Source: UBA6522 sp965262365
GTDB lineage: Bacteria; Pseudomonadota; Gammaproteobacteria; Steroidobacterales; Rariloculaceae
Reading direction: 5' to 3'
Length of the DNA: 64,000 nt
NCBI GenBank assembly: GCA_965262365.1
Contig: OZ253541.1
Coordinates: 124,001 to 188,000 of the forward strand
The notes beneath the pieces were generated by a model. It was not told the origin of the DNA, made no database searches, and was given only the letters and a program-made list of their open reading frames with translations. The translations under genes and the position numbers were made by a program. Shown here piece by piece: positions 52,098-60,698 of this stretch (its first letter is position 1; each line of letters begins with the position of its first letter).

Positions 52098-52760
52098 TCA
52101 CTCCGTCGGCTCACCAGCCAACTGCTCGCGAGGCGCTTCGCGGATCCGGTGGATCTCGCCCTGTTCATCGATCTCCCAGCTATACCGGACCCGGCGGCCT
52201 TGCTCGTCGAGGAGGTTCAGGGACTGCTGAAAGAGACCGGGCGGCGGCGATCCGGGGGGTACCGTCGCCTCCAGGATATACAGGCGCCTGGTGTGCAGGA
52301 ATATCCCGGCGTAGGTTCGTGAATCATCGGCGTTGGTGATCTGCAATTGGTGCCCCGGGACCCGGTCGTAGTGCGCCCAGGAGTCGTATGTCACCTCGCC
52401 GCCTCGCTGGCGGATATTCCAGGCGGCAAAGGCAATCGATCCCAGGACGTCTCCAGGCACATCATCCCCTCTTAATCGCTCCCCGGTTCGCTCCGCGCGT
52501 TCCGTCAGCAATCGTTCCGCTTCGGTGTAGTCGACCACTGTGACCGAATAGTGGCTCTCCCCCCTGTTTGCCTCATATACGCGCGCGGGCATGATGCCGC
52601 GATAATCCGACAGGTAGGTCGTTTCGGTGATTTCGGGTTCGGCGGGAAAGTTGACGGCGAACCGGTCGGCGAGGTTCGCGTACTGGATCCACCCTTGGGC
52701 GAGAGACGGCCCCCAGGGCAGGACGATTGGTATGACGATCAGGAGCCTGAGCAAGCGCAT
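52098..52760 (-). CDS. Exported protein, second domain of the DUF6152 fusion
   Basis: The 220-residue product has a signal peptide (LIVIPIVLPWGPSLAQG) and then the domain seen at residues 135-310 of the 21528 protein: RFAVNFPAEPEI, HYSVTVVDYTEAERLL, QRGGEVTYDSWAHYD, GHQLQI, SRTYAGIFLHTRRLYILEA, FQQSLNLLDEQGRRVRY. This stand-alone version has its own leader, so it can act as a separate exported protein. The DUF6152 half is the gene just upstream at 52814-53095. Function unknown. Confidence 0.8.
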   Translation of the reverse strand: MRLLRLLIVIPIVLPWGPSLAQGWIQYANLADRFAVNFPAEPEITETTYLSDYRGIMPARVYEANRGESHYSVTVVDYTEAERLLTERAERTGERLRGDDVPGDVLGSIAFAAWNIRQRGGEVTYDSWAHYDRVPGHQLQITNADDSRTYAGIFLHTRRLYILEATVPPGSPPPGLFQQSLNLLDEQGRRVRYSWEIDEQGEIHRIREAPREQLAGEPTE

Positions 52761-52813
52761 GTTTGTCTCCGTGTATGGGGAGCAGCAGGGGAGTCGAATC
52801 GGGAGAATCGGGC

Positions 52814-53095
52814 TCAGTCGAACTCTTTCTCTTCACCGTTCTCCATTGTGATGAATCCCAGCAGGCAACCCGCCGAACCGTCCTTGAGCGGATGGCAGCG
52901 CACCGAAATCGTGTCCCCCACCTCGACCATTTCATGGGTCCATCCTTCCCTCAACAGCGTGGTCACCGCAGCACCCTCGAGCGCCCACACGGTGGATTGG
53001 CCGCCGGCATCAGCGACCTCCAGGTACACCCAGGTATGCGGATTAATCATGGCAACAATATGCAGTAAGCCGTCACGAGTACGCCTGACATACAC
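52814..53095 (-). CDS. DUF6152 domain protein lacking a leader (probably damaged)
   Basis: The 93-residue frame has INPHTWVYLEV, STVWALEGAAVTTLLREGW, GDTISVRCHPLKDGSAGC, the last part closely like the 21528 protein. The first residues MYVRRTRDGLLHIV contain no signal peptide and no His-His pair, so the true N terminus is lost or frameshifted. It is followed by the partner-domain gene at 52760 on the same strand. As it stands, export is unlikely, so it may be a pseudogene. Confidence 0.6.
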   Translation of the reverse strand: MYVRRTRDGLLHIVAMINPHTWVYLEVADAGGQSTVWALEGAAVTTLLREGWTHEMVEVGDTISVRCHPLKDGSAGCLLGFITMENGEEKEFD

Positions 53096-53264
53096 TCAAA
53101 TACGATAACTAGCTGTTTTTTATCCATTTAGTTCGCATCCCTTGACCGTCTCACGCTTGCACTTGCGTCCCGAGTACGCTCTAATAACACTTGAGTTTGA
53201 GTTCATCCGCTTGCGGTACGCTTACTCATCGATGACAGCTTGGCACTCAGAGGGAGGCTCGAAA

Positions 53265-53388
53265 GAAACCGTTCGGTCACGCGGTGATGGAAAGGATGAT
53301 GGAATGGAGCAATGGTCGGCGCTGCCCGGAAGAACGTGATTTTGCCATGATCAATCTCATCATCGTCACCCTTTGACCGAACGGTTTC
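53265..53388. repeat. Inverted repeat upstream of the integrase pair
   Basis: GAAACCGTTCGGTCA at 53265-53279 has its exact complement TGACCGAACGGTTTC at 53374-53388, and weaker pairing continues on both sides (CTCGA and GGTGA segments). The right arm ends 13 bases before the integrase ATG. It could be an integrase-binding site, an attachment core or an operator. Confidence 0.7.
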
Positions 53389-53400
53389 GCTCGAAAACGG

Positions 53401-54603
53401 ATGCCCAAAGGATCGGCGCAAAAAATTACCAAACGCATGGTGGATGCTCTATCGGCCCATGGCAAGCTGGGCGTGTTGTGGGACCGGGACCTACCGGGGT
53501 TCGGTGTGCGGCTTTACGGCACGGGGCGCAAGACCTATGTCGTGCAGACTCGAGGTCCGGCGGGGTCGCGGCGCGTTACGGTGGGCGAGCATGGAAAGAT
53601 CTCCGCGGAGCAGGCCCGAAACATGGCGGCGGCGATCATCGACCGCATCAAAGCGGGCGAGGAGCCGATACCGGAGAGAGCCGCATCGGCGCCGGAACCG
53701 ACCGTGGCCGATCTGGCGGAGCGCTTCCTGCGCACGCACGTGGCCGTGGAATGCAAGGCGTCGACCAGGAGGCTCTACCGGCAACGGTTGAACAACCATA
53801 TCCTTCCGGCGCTCGGGGAGATGCCGGTCGGTTCGGTGGAACGCGAACACATTGCGGCGCTGCATCACGCGTTGCGCGAGATTCAGCCGACGGCGAATTC
53901 GGTGTTATGGGTTCTGTCGAAGATGTTCGCCGTGGCGGAGGCCTGGAGCTTGCGCGCGACGGGAAGCAACCCCTGTCGATCGGTGCGCAAGTACAAGTCG
54001 CGTTACCGGGAACGGTTTCTGAGCCGGGAGGAGTATCGACGGATCGGCCGGGTGTTGGACGAGGCGCAGGCGCGGAGCTCGGCGTGGCCGGCCGCGGTGG
54101 CGGCGATTCGGTTGCTGATGCTCACGGGTTGCCGGAGCAACGAGATTGCGACGCTACGCTGGGACGATGTGGACCGTACCGTGGGTGAACTGCGGTTGAG
54201 AGACACCAAGACCGGCGCTCGGATGGTTCCGCTGACGCCGACGGCGCTGGAACTGGTGGACGGAATTGAACGGATCCCGGGCAATCCATGGGTGTTCGTC
54301 GGGAGAAAATCGGGTTCTCATGTCGGTGATCTTTCCAATCACTGGCATGGTCTGCGGGTACGGGCGGATCTGTCGGACGTGCGGCTGCACGATCTGCGCC
54401 ACTCCTACGCGTCGCGTGCCCTGGCGCTGGGGGAGAGCCTGTCGATGATCGGCAAGTTGCTCGGTCACAGGAAGGTGGAGACGACGGCGCGTTACGCTCA
54501 CTTGGCCAGGGACACGGAGAAGGTGTCGGCTGCGCGGGTCGCCGGCAGTATCGAGACCGACATTTTGCCCGAAGTCGTTCGGGAAGAGGCAGCCGCTGCG
54601 TAA
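53401..54603 (+). CDS. Tyrosine site-specific integrase 1
   Basis: The 400-residue protein has an N-terminal arm-binding DUF4102-like domain (LWDRDLPGFGVRLYGTG, about residues 27-43). A SAM-like core-binding domain (about 100-190) and the catalytic domain follow. The catalytic residues are Arg in LTGCRSNEIATLRWDD, Lys in DTKTGARMVPL, HDLRHSYASRAL (HxxR), LLGHRKVETTARYAHL with the second His and the Tyr nucleophile. All are present, so it can be active. It integrates or excises an element. A second integrase follows after 53 bases. Confidence 0.92.
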   Translation: MPKGSAQKITKRMVDALSAHGKLGVLWDRDLPGFGVRLYGTGRKTYVVQTRGPAGSRRVTVGEHGKISAEQARNMAAAIIDRIKAGEEPIPERAASAPEPTVADLAERFLRTHVAVECKASTRRLYRQRLNNHILPALGEMPVGSVEREHIAALHHALREIQPTANSVLWVLSKMFAVAEAWSLRATGSNPCRSVRKYKSRYRERFLSREEYRRIGRVLDEAQARSSAWPAAVAAIRLLMLTGCRSNEIATLRWDDVDRTVGELRLRDTKTGARMVPLTPTALELVDGIERIPGNPWVFVGRKSGSHVGDLSNHWHGLRVRADLSDVRLHDLRHSYASRALALGESLSMIGKLLGHRKVETTARYAHLARDTEKVSAARVAGSIETDILPEVVREEAAAA

Positions 54604-54656
54604 GGGCTGAGGCTCGATCCGGATCAGGCAAGCAACGAAGCGGAGAATAGGACAGG

Positions 54657-55826
54657 ATGGCGAAACTCAGGCGCACGACGATCTCCCGCCGGACGGTAGA
54701 AAGACTGTCGGTGGATAAAGACACGGTGTTTTGGGACCGAGCGCTACAGGGGTTCGGGGTACGCGTGTATGCCTCGGGAAGCAAGGTGTACGTGGTGCAG
54801 ACCCGGGCGCTAGGCCGGTCGAGGCGCGTGACTGTCGGGCGGCACGGCGTTATTACCGCCGAACAGGCCCGGCAGCGGGCGGCGCTGATGATCGCGCGAA
54901 TCAAGTCTGGCGAGGAAGCTGTGAAAGAGGCAAAGGGAGCGCCTGAAGGTCCAACGGTGGCGGAGTTGGCCGAGCGGTATCTCAGGGAACACGTGGATGT
55001 ACGCTGCAAGGCGAGCACGGCGTATGGGGTGCGTCGTGTGCTCGACCGGTACGTCCTTCCCGAATTCGGCGAGATGTCCATCCATTCGGTGGGCCGTGGC
55101 CGGATCTCGGCGTTGCATGCCAGTCTGCACCGGGTGGCGCCGACGGCGAACCGGGTGGTGTATACGCTGTCGGCGATGTTCAATCTGGCCGAGACGTGGG
55201 GGCTGTATCCAGAGGGAATGAACCCTTGTCGGCAAGTGGCCAAGTTCAAGGTGCGCAGGCGTGAGCGGTTCTTGACAGAAGCGGAATTTCGGCGGTTGGG
55301 ACAGGTGCTGAGCGATGCGGAAACGCAAGGCGATGTATCGACGCACGCTGCGGCCGCGATCCGGCTGTTGATGCTCACCGGTTGTCGGCGCAACGAAATC
55401 GTTGGGTTGCGCTGGGACGAAGTGGACCTGGAGCGGAATGAATTGCGGCTGCGGGACAGCAAGACGGGTCCGCGGGTGGTGCCGTTATCTCCGGCGGCGG
55501 CGAGAGTGCTGTCGAGCCGCCCTCGAGTGTCGGGCAATCCGTGGGTGATTCCCGGGAGAATTCGTGGCGAACATTTGATTGGTGTTGACAGACCGTGGAG
55601 AAAGGTGCGCGCGCGGTCGGGTCTGGACGATGTCCGGCTTCACGACCTGCGTCACTCGTTTGCCTCAAGAGCCCTGGCGCTTGGCGAAAGCCTGCCGATG
55701 ATCGGCAAGCTACTCGGGCACACGCAGGTTCAGACGACGGCGCGCTATGCGCATCTGGCGGAGGATTCGGTGAAGGAGGCGGCGGGGCGGATCGCCGCCA
55801 GCATTGGGGAGGATATTTCAATCTGA
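54657..55826 (+). CDS. Tyrosine site-specific integrase 2
   Basis: The 389-residue protein has the same architecture as its neighbour and is a divergent paralogue: FWDRALQGFGVRVYASG, LTGCRRNEIVGLRWDE, DSKTGPRVVPL, HDLRHSFASRAL, LLGHTQVQTTARYAHL. All catalytic residues are intact. Tandem tyrosine integrases act jointly in some elements, such as recombinase pairs of mobile islands. The gene is followed by small secreted-protein genes that may be cargo. Confidence 0.92.
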   Translation: MAKLRRTTISRRTVERLSVDKDTVFWDRALQGFGVRVYASGSKVYVVQTRALGRSRRVTVGRHGVITAEQARQRAALMIARIKSGEEAVKEAKGAPEGPTVAELAERYLREHVDVRCKASTAYGVRRVLDRYVLPEFGEMSIHSVGRGRISALHASLHRVAPTANRVVYTLSAMFNLAETWGLYPEGMNPCRQVAKFKVRRRERFLTEAEFRRLGQVLSDAETQGDVSTHAAAAIRLLMLTGCRRNEIVGLRWDEVDLERNELRLRDSKTGPRVVPLSPAAARVLSSRPRVSGNPWVIPGRIRGEHLIGVDRPWRKVRARSGLDDVRLHDLRHSFASRALALGESLPMIGKLLGHTQVQTTARYAHLAEDSVKEAAGRIAASIGEDISI

Positions 55827-55927
55827 TCGATGCTCTAGGGGGGGTGCACGGCGTTCGCTGACGATTTCGATGGCGACGGAGACGATGACTTTGTGTTCAC
55901 CTGAGCAAGAGGACGTTTGTATACGGG

Positions 55928-56281
55928 GTGATCGCGGCTTCACTTGTGGTCTCGGGCTGGATAGCAGGGAGTCGTCAACCAGTCGAAGCGATAAACATTA
56001 TCACAACTGCCGCCTCAACCGGTGAGTGGCGCATGTCCAGCGAGAACGTTGCTGTCGGCGCCGCCGTCGGCGGAGGTGACGTGGGGTGGCCAACCAGGAC
56101 AGTCTACGGCACAATGTGGTTGTTTCACACAGGCACCGGAGATCTGCGGCGCGTTTATGCCAAGTGCGGTGACGAATATCCCGACGGGTGCCACTTAGAC
56201 GCACCGGCACTCGAATACACTGATTCAGTCAGCAGCTACGGCGCATTCAGGCCGACTGATCGAGGTTGGACGGGGCCCTAA
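55928..56281 (+). CDS. Small secreted protein of unknown function
   Basis: The frame read from GTG at 55928 gives 117 residues with a hydrophobic leader (MIAASLVVSGWIAG). If the in-frame CTG at 55901 is the start, the N terminus becomes LSKRTFVYGVIAASLVV, a textbook signal peptide with basic residues; an ATG-to-CTG change may have occurred. The mature part has YAKCGDEYPDGCHL, a Cys pair. It is not recognised. It is the first gene of the cargo downstream of the integrases. Confidence 0.5.
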   Translation: MIAASLVVSGWIAGSRQPVEAINIITTAASTGEWRMSSENVAVGAAVGGGDVGWPTRTVYGTMWLFHTGTGDLRRVYAKCGDEYPDGCHLDAPALEYTDSVSSYGAFRPTDRGWTGP

Positions 56282-56303
56282 TTGTATCTAGGAGGAAATC
56301 TCA

Positions 56304-56351
56304 ATGAGCGAAGAAAAATATGCCGCACGAAGTTTGATCGCTCGCTCGTAG
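56304..56351 (+). CDS. Possible 15-residue peptide behind a strong ribosome-binding site
   Basis: AGGAGGAAATCTCAATG is an excellent initiation signal. The frame reads MSEEKYAARSLIARS and stops with TAG at 56351. It may be a leader peptide or the broken start of the next gene, whose own GTG at 56400 has no good ribosome-binding site. Confidence 0.35.
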   Translation: MSEEKYAARSLIARS

Positions 56352-56399
56352 TGTGGCATTCCGGCCCGCCCCTACCCCCCTTAGGGGCGTGCCAATCCG

Positions 56400-56840
56400 G
56401 TGAACAGATTCATGCCCGCGTCGGTGGCTCTGCTTCCCCTATTGGCCACCGCCCAGCTATCCGAGAACAAGGCACTCGAGCAGGATACCGCAGCCTGCAT
56501 CGATTTCGAAATGGAGGCGATGGGGTTCGATCGGTATCTGGTAGTCCGTAACGAGTGCGTCTACCCGGTAGAGTTTTTCTGGTGCCACTTGGACGATTCG
56601 TGCGGCAACGCAAGCCCTCGGTTCGTTCCGGGCCCTGGGGAGGGATCGCGCACCTACTGGTGGTCGGATGATCGATACCCGGACATCGACGGGAGCCTTG
56701 TTCTCCCGCGATCCGACTGCGGTGGCGGATACGAGTACGGCGCGTGTCGGGTTGGCAGGGAATACGGCGGGCTGGGGGAAGTCAGCGCCGATGGAAGATA
56801 CACTTGTGGGGAATTAAAGGTAGAAGAAAAGGAGAACTAG
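56400..56840 (+). CDS. Small Cys-rich secreted protein
   Basis: The 146-residue product starts at GTG (MNRFMPASVALLPLLATAQ), a signal peptide. The mature part has six or more cysteines in the order ACIDFEMEAM, VVRNECVYPVEFFWCHLDDSC, SDCGGGYEYGACRVG and GRYTCGELK. The segment NxCxYPVxxxxC and the end ACRV..G resemble the broken gene at 58889-59236, so the two are paralogues. It abuts the membrane protein gene downstream with no gap. Function unknown. Confidence 0.65.
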   Translation: MNRFMPASVALLPLLATAQLSENKALEQDTAACIDFEMEAMGFDRYLVVRNECVYPVEFFWCHLDDSCGNASPRFVPGPGEGSRTYWWSDDRYPDIDGSLVLPRSDCGGGYEYGACRVGREYGGLGEVSADGRYTCGELKVEEKEN

Positions 56841-57422
56841 ATGGAGTCGCCACTTTCAGACCAAGACTATCAAGAATTTATCGCTCTGCGCGTGAAAGAT
56901 CAAATACGAAAAGAGGCAGAAGTCGAACGCCGATGGAAACTCAGCACCCGGGTGGCAGCAGTAGTAGGCGCCGTAACCATATTTGTGGGTACCACCGCCA
57001 TCGTGGTGTCGCTTTATATGAACGATTTGTCCCTGCGCCAAGGGCTAGATCAAGTAACCGTAGATCCACGCGTAACAGGTCTCGAATCGGGGTTCAGCAA
57101 TATCGACAGGCTGGATATAGTTGGCGTGAGCTTCGGAGACATGTTCGGGCGCGTTGAAGTGTACTACGAGCCGGGCGATGAAGATTGCCGCAGCGACACG
57201 ATCATTCTTGATGAGGACGAGATCGACGTATGGAGGAACGATCAAATTTCCCTGGAACCATCCTCCGACCAGAAGGAGGCCATTTTCGATAGTCTGTTTG
57301 AACACTGCTCCGAACCTCCATTTGAAGGCCAACGCCCGGAAGATTTGAGGCTAGCGTTAAATGAAATGGTTCCCTACATCAGCGTAAGAACTTCCGATGG
57401 GCGCCTGAGTCCGGTTTGGTAG
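56841..57422 (+). CDS. Single-span membrane protein of unknown function
   Basis: The 193-residue product has a cytoplasmic charged N terminus (about 35 residues) and one transmembrane segment (VAAVVGAVTIFVGTTAIVVSLYM, about 40-60, given here only as its first and last parts VAAVVGA and IVVSLYM). A mainly acidic extracytoplasmic domain follows with FGRVEVYYEPGDEDC and FEHCSEPPF. It starts directly after the stop of the Cys-rich protein gene, so the two are probably translated together and may interact. It is not recognised. Confidence 0.6.
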   Translation: MESPLSDQDYQEFIALRVKDQIRKEAEVERRWKLSTRVAAVVGAVTIFVGTTAIVVSLYMNDLSLRQGLDQVTVDPRVTGLESGFSNIDRLDIVGVSFGDMFGRVEVYYEPGDEDCRSDTIILDEDEIDVWRNDQISLEPSSDQKEAIFDSLFEHCSEPPFEGQRPEDLRLALNEMVPYISVRTSDGRLSPVW

Positions 57423-57650
57423 TGGCGCTGATCTCAAGGCATTTATATGCAGTGGGAGGCGCATCAGCAGCATCAGCATCAGCGGCGCGCGGCTGTCGCC
57501 GACGTGTGCGATGAAACGAAGGGCGAATGCACTGCCAAGTTGTGTGCGGCGCACCTGCGCGGAACCAGAATTGCCTTATTACGTATGGCGCAATGCAGTC
57601 AGGTCAGGGTCAACTATTGAGACACACGAGGATTACTAAACCGAGTAGTT

Positions 57651-58030
57651 CTATTCCGGTTCGGGATCCGTCGGCTGGTCTGACGAAGTCGGTATCTTCG
57701 GTTGAGGACTCCCAGCCGTCAGTACAGCTTGGGACGTTGCGCGTAACGATTCCGCATTGCCCTCCGCGAGATTGCACACGGCATGGTATCTGAGCGCATC
57801 GTTCACGACCTTGGACAGCGGATAGTCGATTAAGTCTCTTTTCCGTGAATCCAGGATATTGCGGAAAATTCTGGTTCTGGCGATTTCGACTCCCTGTATG
57901 ACGTCCGGCACGCCGTCCGGATACTATTGGCCCATGAGTTGGCCCAAACCTGTGAACACTGTAGCGTCAGAAGTCAATCAGGTAGCCAGATCATCCGTAT
58001 TTGCGGTGGCGCCGGCGGAAAGCAATAGCG
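57651..58030 (-). pseudogene. Decayed small gene with two in-frame stops
   Basis: Read backward from about 58030, the frame gives ITLLLSAGATANTDDLAT, a TGA (57978-57980), TSDATVFTGLGQLMGQ, a TAG (57924-57926), then YPDGVPDVIQGVEIARTR and a helical part to 57651. The continuous coding character across the stops suggests a signal-peptide-bearing protein that has decayed. No family is recognised. Confidence 0.4.
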
Positions 58031-58160
58031 TGATGGCCCCGGACGTTATCAAGTGATTCCTGGAGCGCTTCTGAATCCTGATTTTGAACGCGGCACATCG
58101 ATACGTTGCCACACCAAGGGTTTCGTGCTGCAAGTCGTTCCGGCGAGCTATGGTGACAGT

Positions 58161-58421
58161 TTATGTCAGATCGGATTCGGATAAAGCCACACGCGTTGTG
58201 GTGCCGTCTTCGCACAATGCTTGATTTGCCACGAACCGATGCTTGAAATAGAGTCTGCACAATTGCGCCGTTTCGACCCTGGTGCGGGCTGCGTCAATTC
58301 TGTAGTACGGAAGTGGGTCGACGCTCGTAGGAATGGCGCATCCTGTCACACCGACAATCACCGCCATTGACGAAAGCACGATTTCTATAGACATGAAAGT
58401 TCTCTTATTGTTTTCTGCCAT
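58161..58421 (-). CDS. Small lipoprotein of unknown function
   Basis: The 86-residue product starts at MAENNKRTFMSIE behind AAGGAGAAG. A leader with lipobox VGVTGC leads to a mature part with YYRIDAARTRVETAQLCR and LYFKHRF. Two further cysteines could form a disulfide. It is preceded on the same strand by another small gene whose stop lies 10 bases upstream, so they form an operon. It is not recognised. Confidence 0.55.
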   Translation of the reverse strand: MAENNKRTFMSIEIVLSSMAVIVGVTGCAIPTSVDPLPYYRIDAARTRVETAQLCRLYFKHRFVANQALCEDGTTTRVALSESDLT

Positions 58422-58431
58422 GTGCTTCTCC

Positions 58432-58692
58432 TTATTTGCCGAGAACTGAAAATGCTGAACCAATCGCCCGGATGGTCGCGCCCCGGTCTGCCTGCAGTAT
58501 TTTATCCAGCAATTCGCCGAAGTCTTTGCCGTCGACGTATATCGACAGAACGGAGTTTCCCTTTGCGTACCTGAAGGTATGGCGCAGGTAGATTTCCCCT
58601 TGTTCACTTTCTACTACGACTCGGTCATCAAGGTGCGCTTTGATTGCGGATTTCGCGGTTCGATCAACGTAGGCGTTTTTGAGAGTTCTTAT
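58432..58692 (-). CDS. Small protein without a canonical start codon
   Basis: The frame gives about 86 residues (IRTLKNAYVDRTAKSAIKAH, VVVESEQGEIYLRHTF, LSIYVDGKDFGELLDKIL). The only plausible initiation point is ATA at 58690-58692, seven bases after GAGG. Either ATA is used or an ATG has mutated. The stop and the following lipoprotein start are closely spaced, which supports a formerly working operon. It is not recognised. Confidence 0.4.
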   Translation of the reverse strand: MRTLKNAYVDRTAKSAIKAHLDDRVVVESEQGEIYLRHTFRYAKGNSVLSIYVDGKDFGELLDKILQADRGATIRAIGSAFSVLGK

Positions 58693-58888
58693 TTTGCTTC
58701 CTCAGTTGGCCCGCCTCCCGGAGTTGACGGTAGGGGGCGGGCCGTTCTGCCACACGACGAGCGAGCGATCGAACCTCGAGTGAACCTCGAGCGGCATAGC
58801 TGTACATGTATAACAAGAAACTGGCCCCACCCTTCGCGGCTGTGATTATGACAGGTGAATTAATCCAGTTTCCCAACGCTGTAATTCC

Positions 58889-59236
58889 TCAATGCTCGAT
58901 GCGGGAAGTAAACGTACCGTCCGGCTGAATAGAATCTTCGACAAAGCCATAAGAGCCTCGGGCAATATCAACACGACAAGCGGCAATCCGGATACCCAAT
59001 TTCATCCTGCTATTCACAGCCACGTCATAACGCTCGCCAAGATCCAGCTCGACCAACCTGCCGGAGAACCCCCCATCACCGCAACGGGAGACATAAAGCC
59101 ATTCAGCATTTGGATCATCGGATTGATCTAAAAGGTTGCAATAGGTCAAAGCGGCCGGATACGAACACGTATTAACCATTTCCCAAAAGCCATCACCCCG
59201 CGGCGCGATCCACTCAATACAGTGATTGTCATTCAG
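58889..59236 (-). pseudogene. Broken paralogue of the Cys-rich secreted protein
   Basis: The minus-strand frame reads NDNHCIEWIAPRGDGFWEMV, NTCSYPAALTYCNLL, YVSRCGDGGFSG, IAACRVDIARGSYGF. It shares the order C-I-E/D, N-x-C-x-Y-P, ACRV with the protein at 56400. The signal peptide is missing, and upstream it is joined to a fragment of a regulator. The ATG at 59179 would cut the domain. Confidence 0.6.
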
Positions 59237-59316
59237 GCGAGCGAGGCGTGTCTCATGGTCAGGCCGCTACGGTGCAAGAGTTCGCGCAGCCGCGCTCGGA
59301 AAGGGTCGGTTTTCAT
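59233..59316 (-). pseudogene. XRE-type regulator fragment
   Basis: MKTDPFRARLRELLHRSGLT followed by MRHASLA is the beginning of a helix-turn-helix repressor of the phage type (the normal continuation is an IGRN.AYL helix). It stops after 27 residues at a TGA, so only a fragment remains. Confidence 0.6.
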
Positions 59317-59569
59317 GGGGCGTTTGGAGGTCGCCAATGCGTCCACGGGGGATAGTATATTTTGAAAAACAGACCATGGACAAGCTCGTTTCCGGCATTT
59401 CTCGGTTGTCGAAATTTGCGCAAACGAGCGCAAACCGGCCCATAGCTGTTTGATTTTACTGCACGCAGTTACGTAGCTGAGCGTAGCGTGGCGTACCGGA
59501 GCGTAGCGGGGGCGGTAAATGTAGGACGCTGAGTCGCGAATCCTATTGCCTCGGCGTTTCGATGTGCCT

Positions 59570-60313
59570 ATGTTCGGCGCCATGACGCGGCGAGTTCCCT
59601 TTTTCAACCCCGAGCTTGAACGGCTGTTCGAGGCTTCGTTCGACGAGACCCTGCGCGAGGATGTCGACGGCTACCTCAAGCGCGAAGGCATGAGCGCGAG
59701 CCGATTCGGTCGCAAGGTGCTGGGCGATCCGGGGTTTGTCCAGTTCCGCCTGGCGAAAGGCCGGCGGGTGAAACTTCATACGGCGGACCGGATTCGGGTG
59801 TTCATGGGCGAGACGCCGTTCGCGCTGCTGTTCGGATTGGAGATTGAAGCGTTCATGGCGTCGACGGGCGTGAAACCCTGGTCGCTCGGTGACCAGCCGG
59901 TGGGACAGCCGGCGTTCGTGGCGCGGCTGCGCCGGGGCGCCTCGCCGTACCTGACGACGGTGGACCGGGTTCGCGAGTGGATGCGCACGCGAGTGCGCCC
60001 GGCGCAACGGCGGGAAATCGTCGCGGCCGTGGGCGAGGCCACCGCGTTGCGCACCGCCACCGGTGCGTCAGGCGCACCGTTACGCGAACTGGGCAACGGC
60101 GCGTCGATGGAGGCGCACCCGGACCTGATGAAGACCGAAGAGGCCGCGGCGTTTCTGGGCCTGAGCGAGCGAACGCTGGAACGCTACCGGATAAACGGGA
60201 AGGGTCCGCGATTTCTCAAGATCGGTCGCTGGGTGCGGTATCTGAAGTCGGACCTGGTGGATTGGCTGGACGGTTGCGGGCGGATCTCCACGTCCGACGA
60301 TGGAAGCGAGTGA
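59570..60313 (+). CDS. Helix-turn-helix protein of the conjugative element
   Basis: From the ATG at 59570 the product is 247 residues; 59582 is an alternative. The first 120 residues resemble a repressor-like fold (PELERLFEASFDETLREDVD, SRFGRKVLGDPGFVQFRLAK). The C-terminal 55 residues are an excisionase/MerR-type winged helix: MKTEEAAAFLGLSERTLERY and GPRFLKIGRWVRYLKSDLVD. It probably regulates transfer or excision. Iteron-like GAGCGTAGCG repeats lie just upstream. The pilin gene follows by 13 bases. Confidence 0.65.
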   Translation: MFGAMTRRVPFFNPELERLFEASFDETLREDVDGYLKREGMSASRFGRKVLGDPGFVQFRLAKGRRVKLHTADRIRVFMGETPFALLFGLEIEAFMASTGVKPWSLGDQPVGQPAFVARLRRGASPYLTTVDRVREWMRTRVRPAQRREIVAAVGEATALRTATGASGAPLRELGNGASMEAHPDLMKTEEAAAFLGLSERTLERYRINGKGPRFLKIGRWVRYLKSDLVDWLDGCGRISTSDDGSE

Positions 60314-60326
60314 GGGAGTGAGGGAG

Positions 60327-60689
60327 ATGAAGCAACGAGACAATTTCATGAACAGGCTCCGCACGGCGTGTGCGGCGCGCCTGGGGGTCACGGCGTTGCA
60401 CGCGGCAGCGCTGTACGCGCCGGCGTTGCCCGCGGTGCTGTTGCTCTTCGGCGTCACCGATGCCTGGGCGACCACAGACACCACGTTCGCCGCACCGCTC
60501 ACGACCGTGACCGACATGGTCGGGGGCACGGGCGGCCAGCTGGCCGCCGTGCTCGCGGTGGGCGCTGCGCTGGTCGGGTCGGTGCTGCGGTTCAACGCGA
60601 CCCAGATCATGGGCGCGGTGGGCGTCGGCGTGGCCGCGGGCGCGGGCGCCGGTGTCGTGACCAGCATCGTCGGCACGGCGATCATCTAG
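60327..60689 (+). CDS. TraA/VirB2-type conjugative pilin
   Basis: The 120-residue protein starts at ATG 60327 behind AGGGAG. A long leader (about residues 1-48, ending GVTDAWA) precedes a mature pilin with two hydrophobic helices (LAAVLAVGAALVGSVLRF and the Gly/Ala-rich AVGVGVAAGAGAGVV) as in F-type and TrbC/VirB2 pilins. It builds the conjugative pilus. The next gene is traL, the F-type order. Confidence 0.7.
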   Translation: MKQRDNFMNRLRTACAARLGVTALHAAALYAPALPAVLLLFGVTDAWATTDTTFAAPLTTVTDMVGGTGGQLAAVLAVGAALVGSVLRFNATQIMGAVGVGVAAGAGAGVVTSIVGTAII

Positions 60690-60698
60690 TGGAAATCC

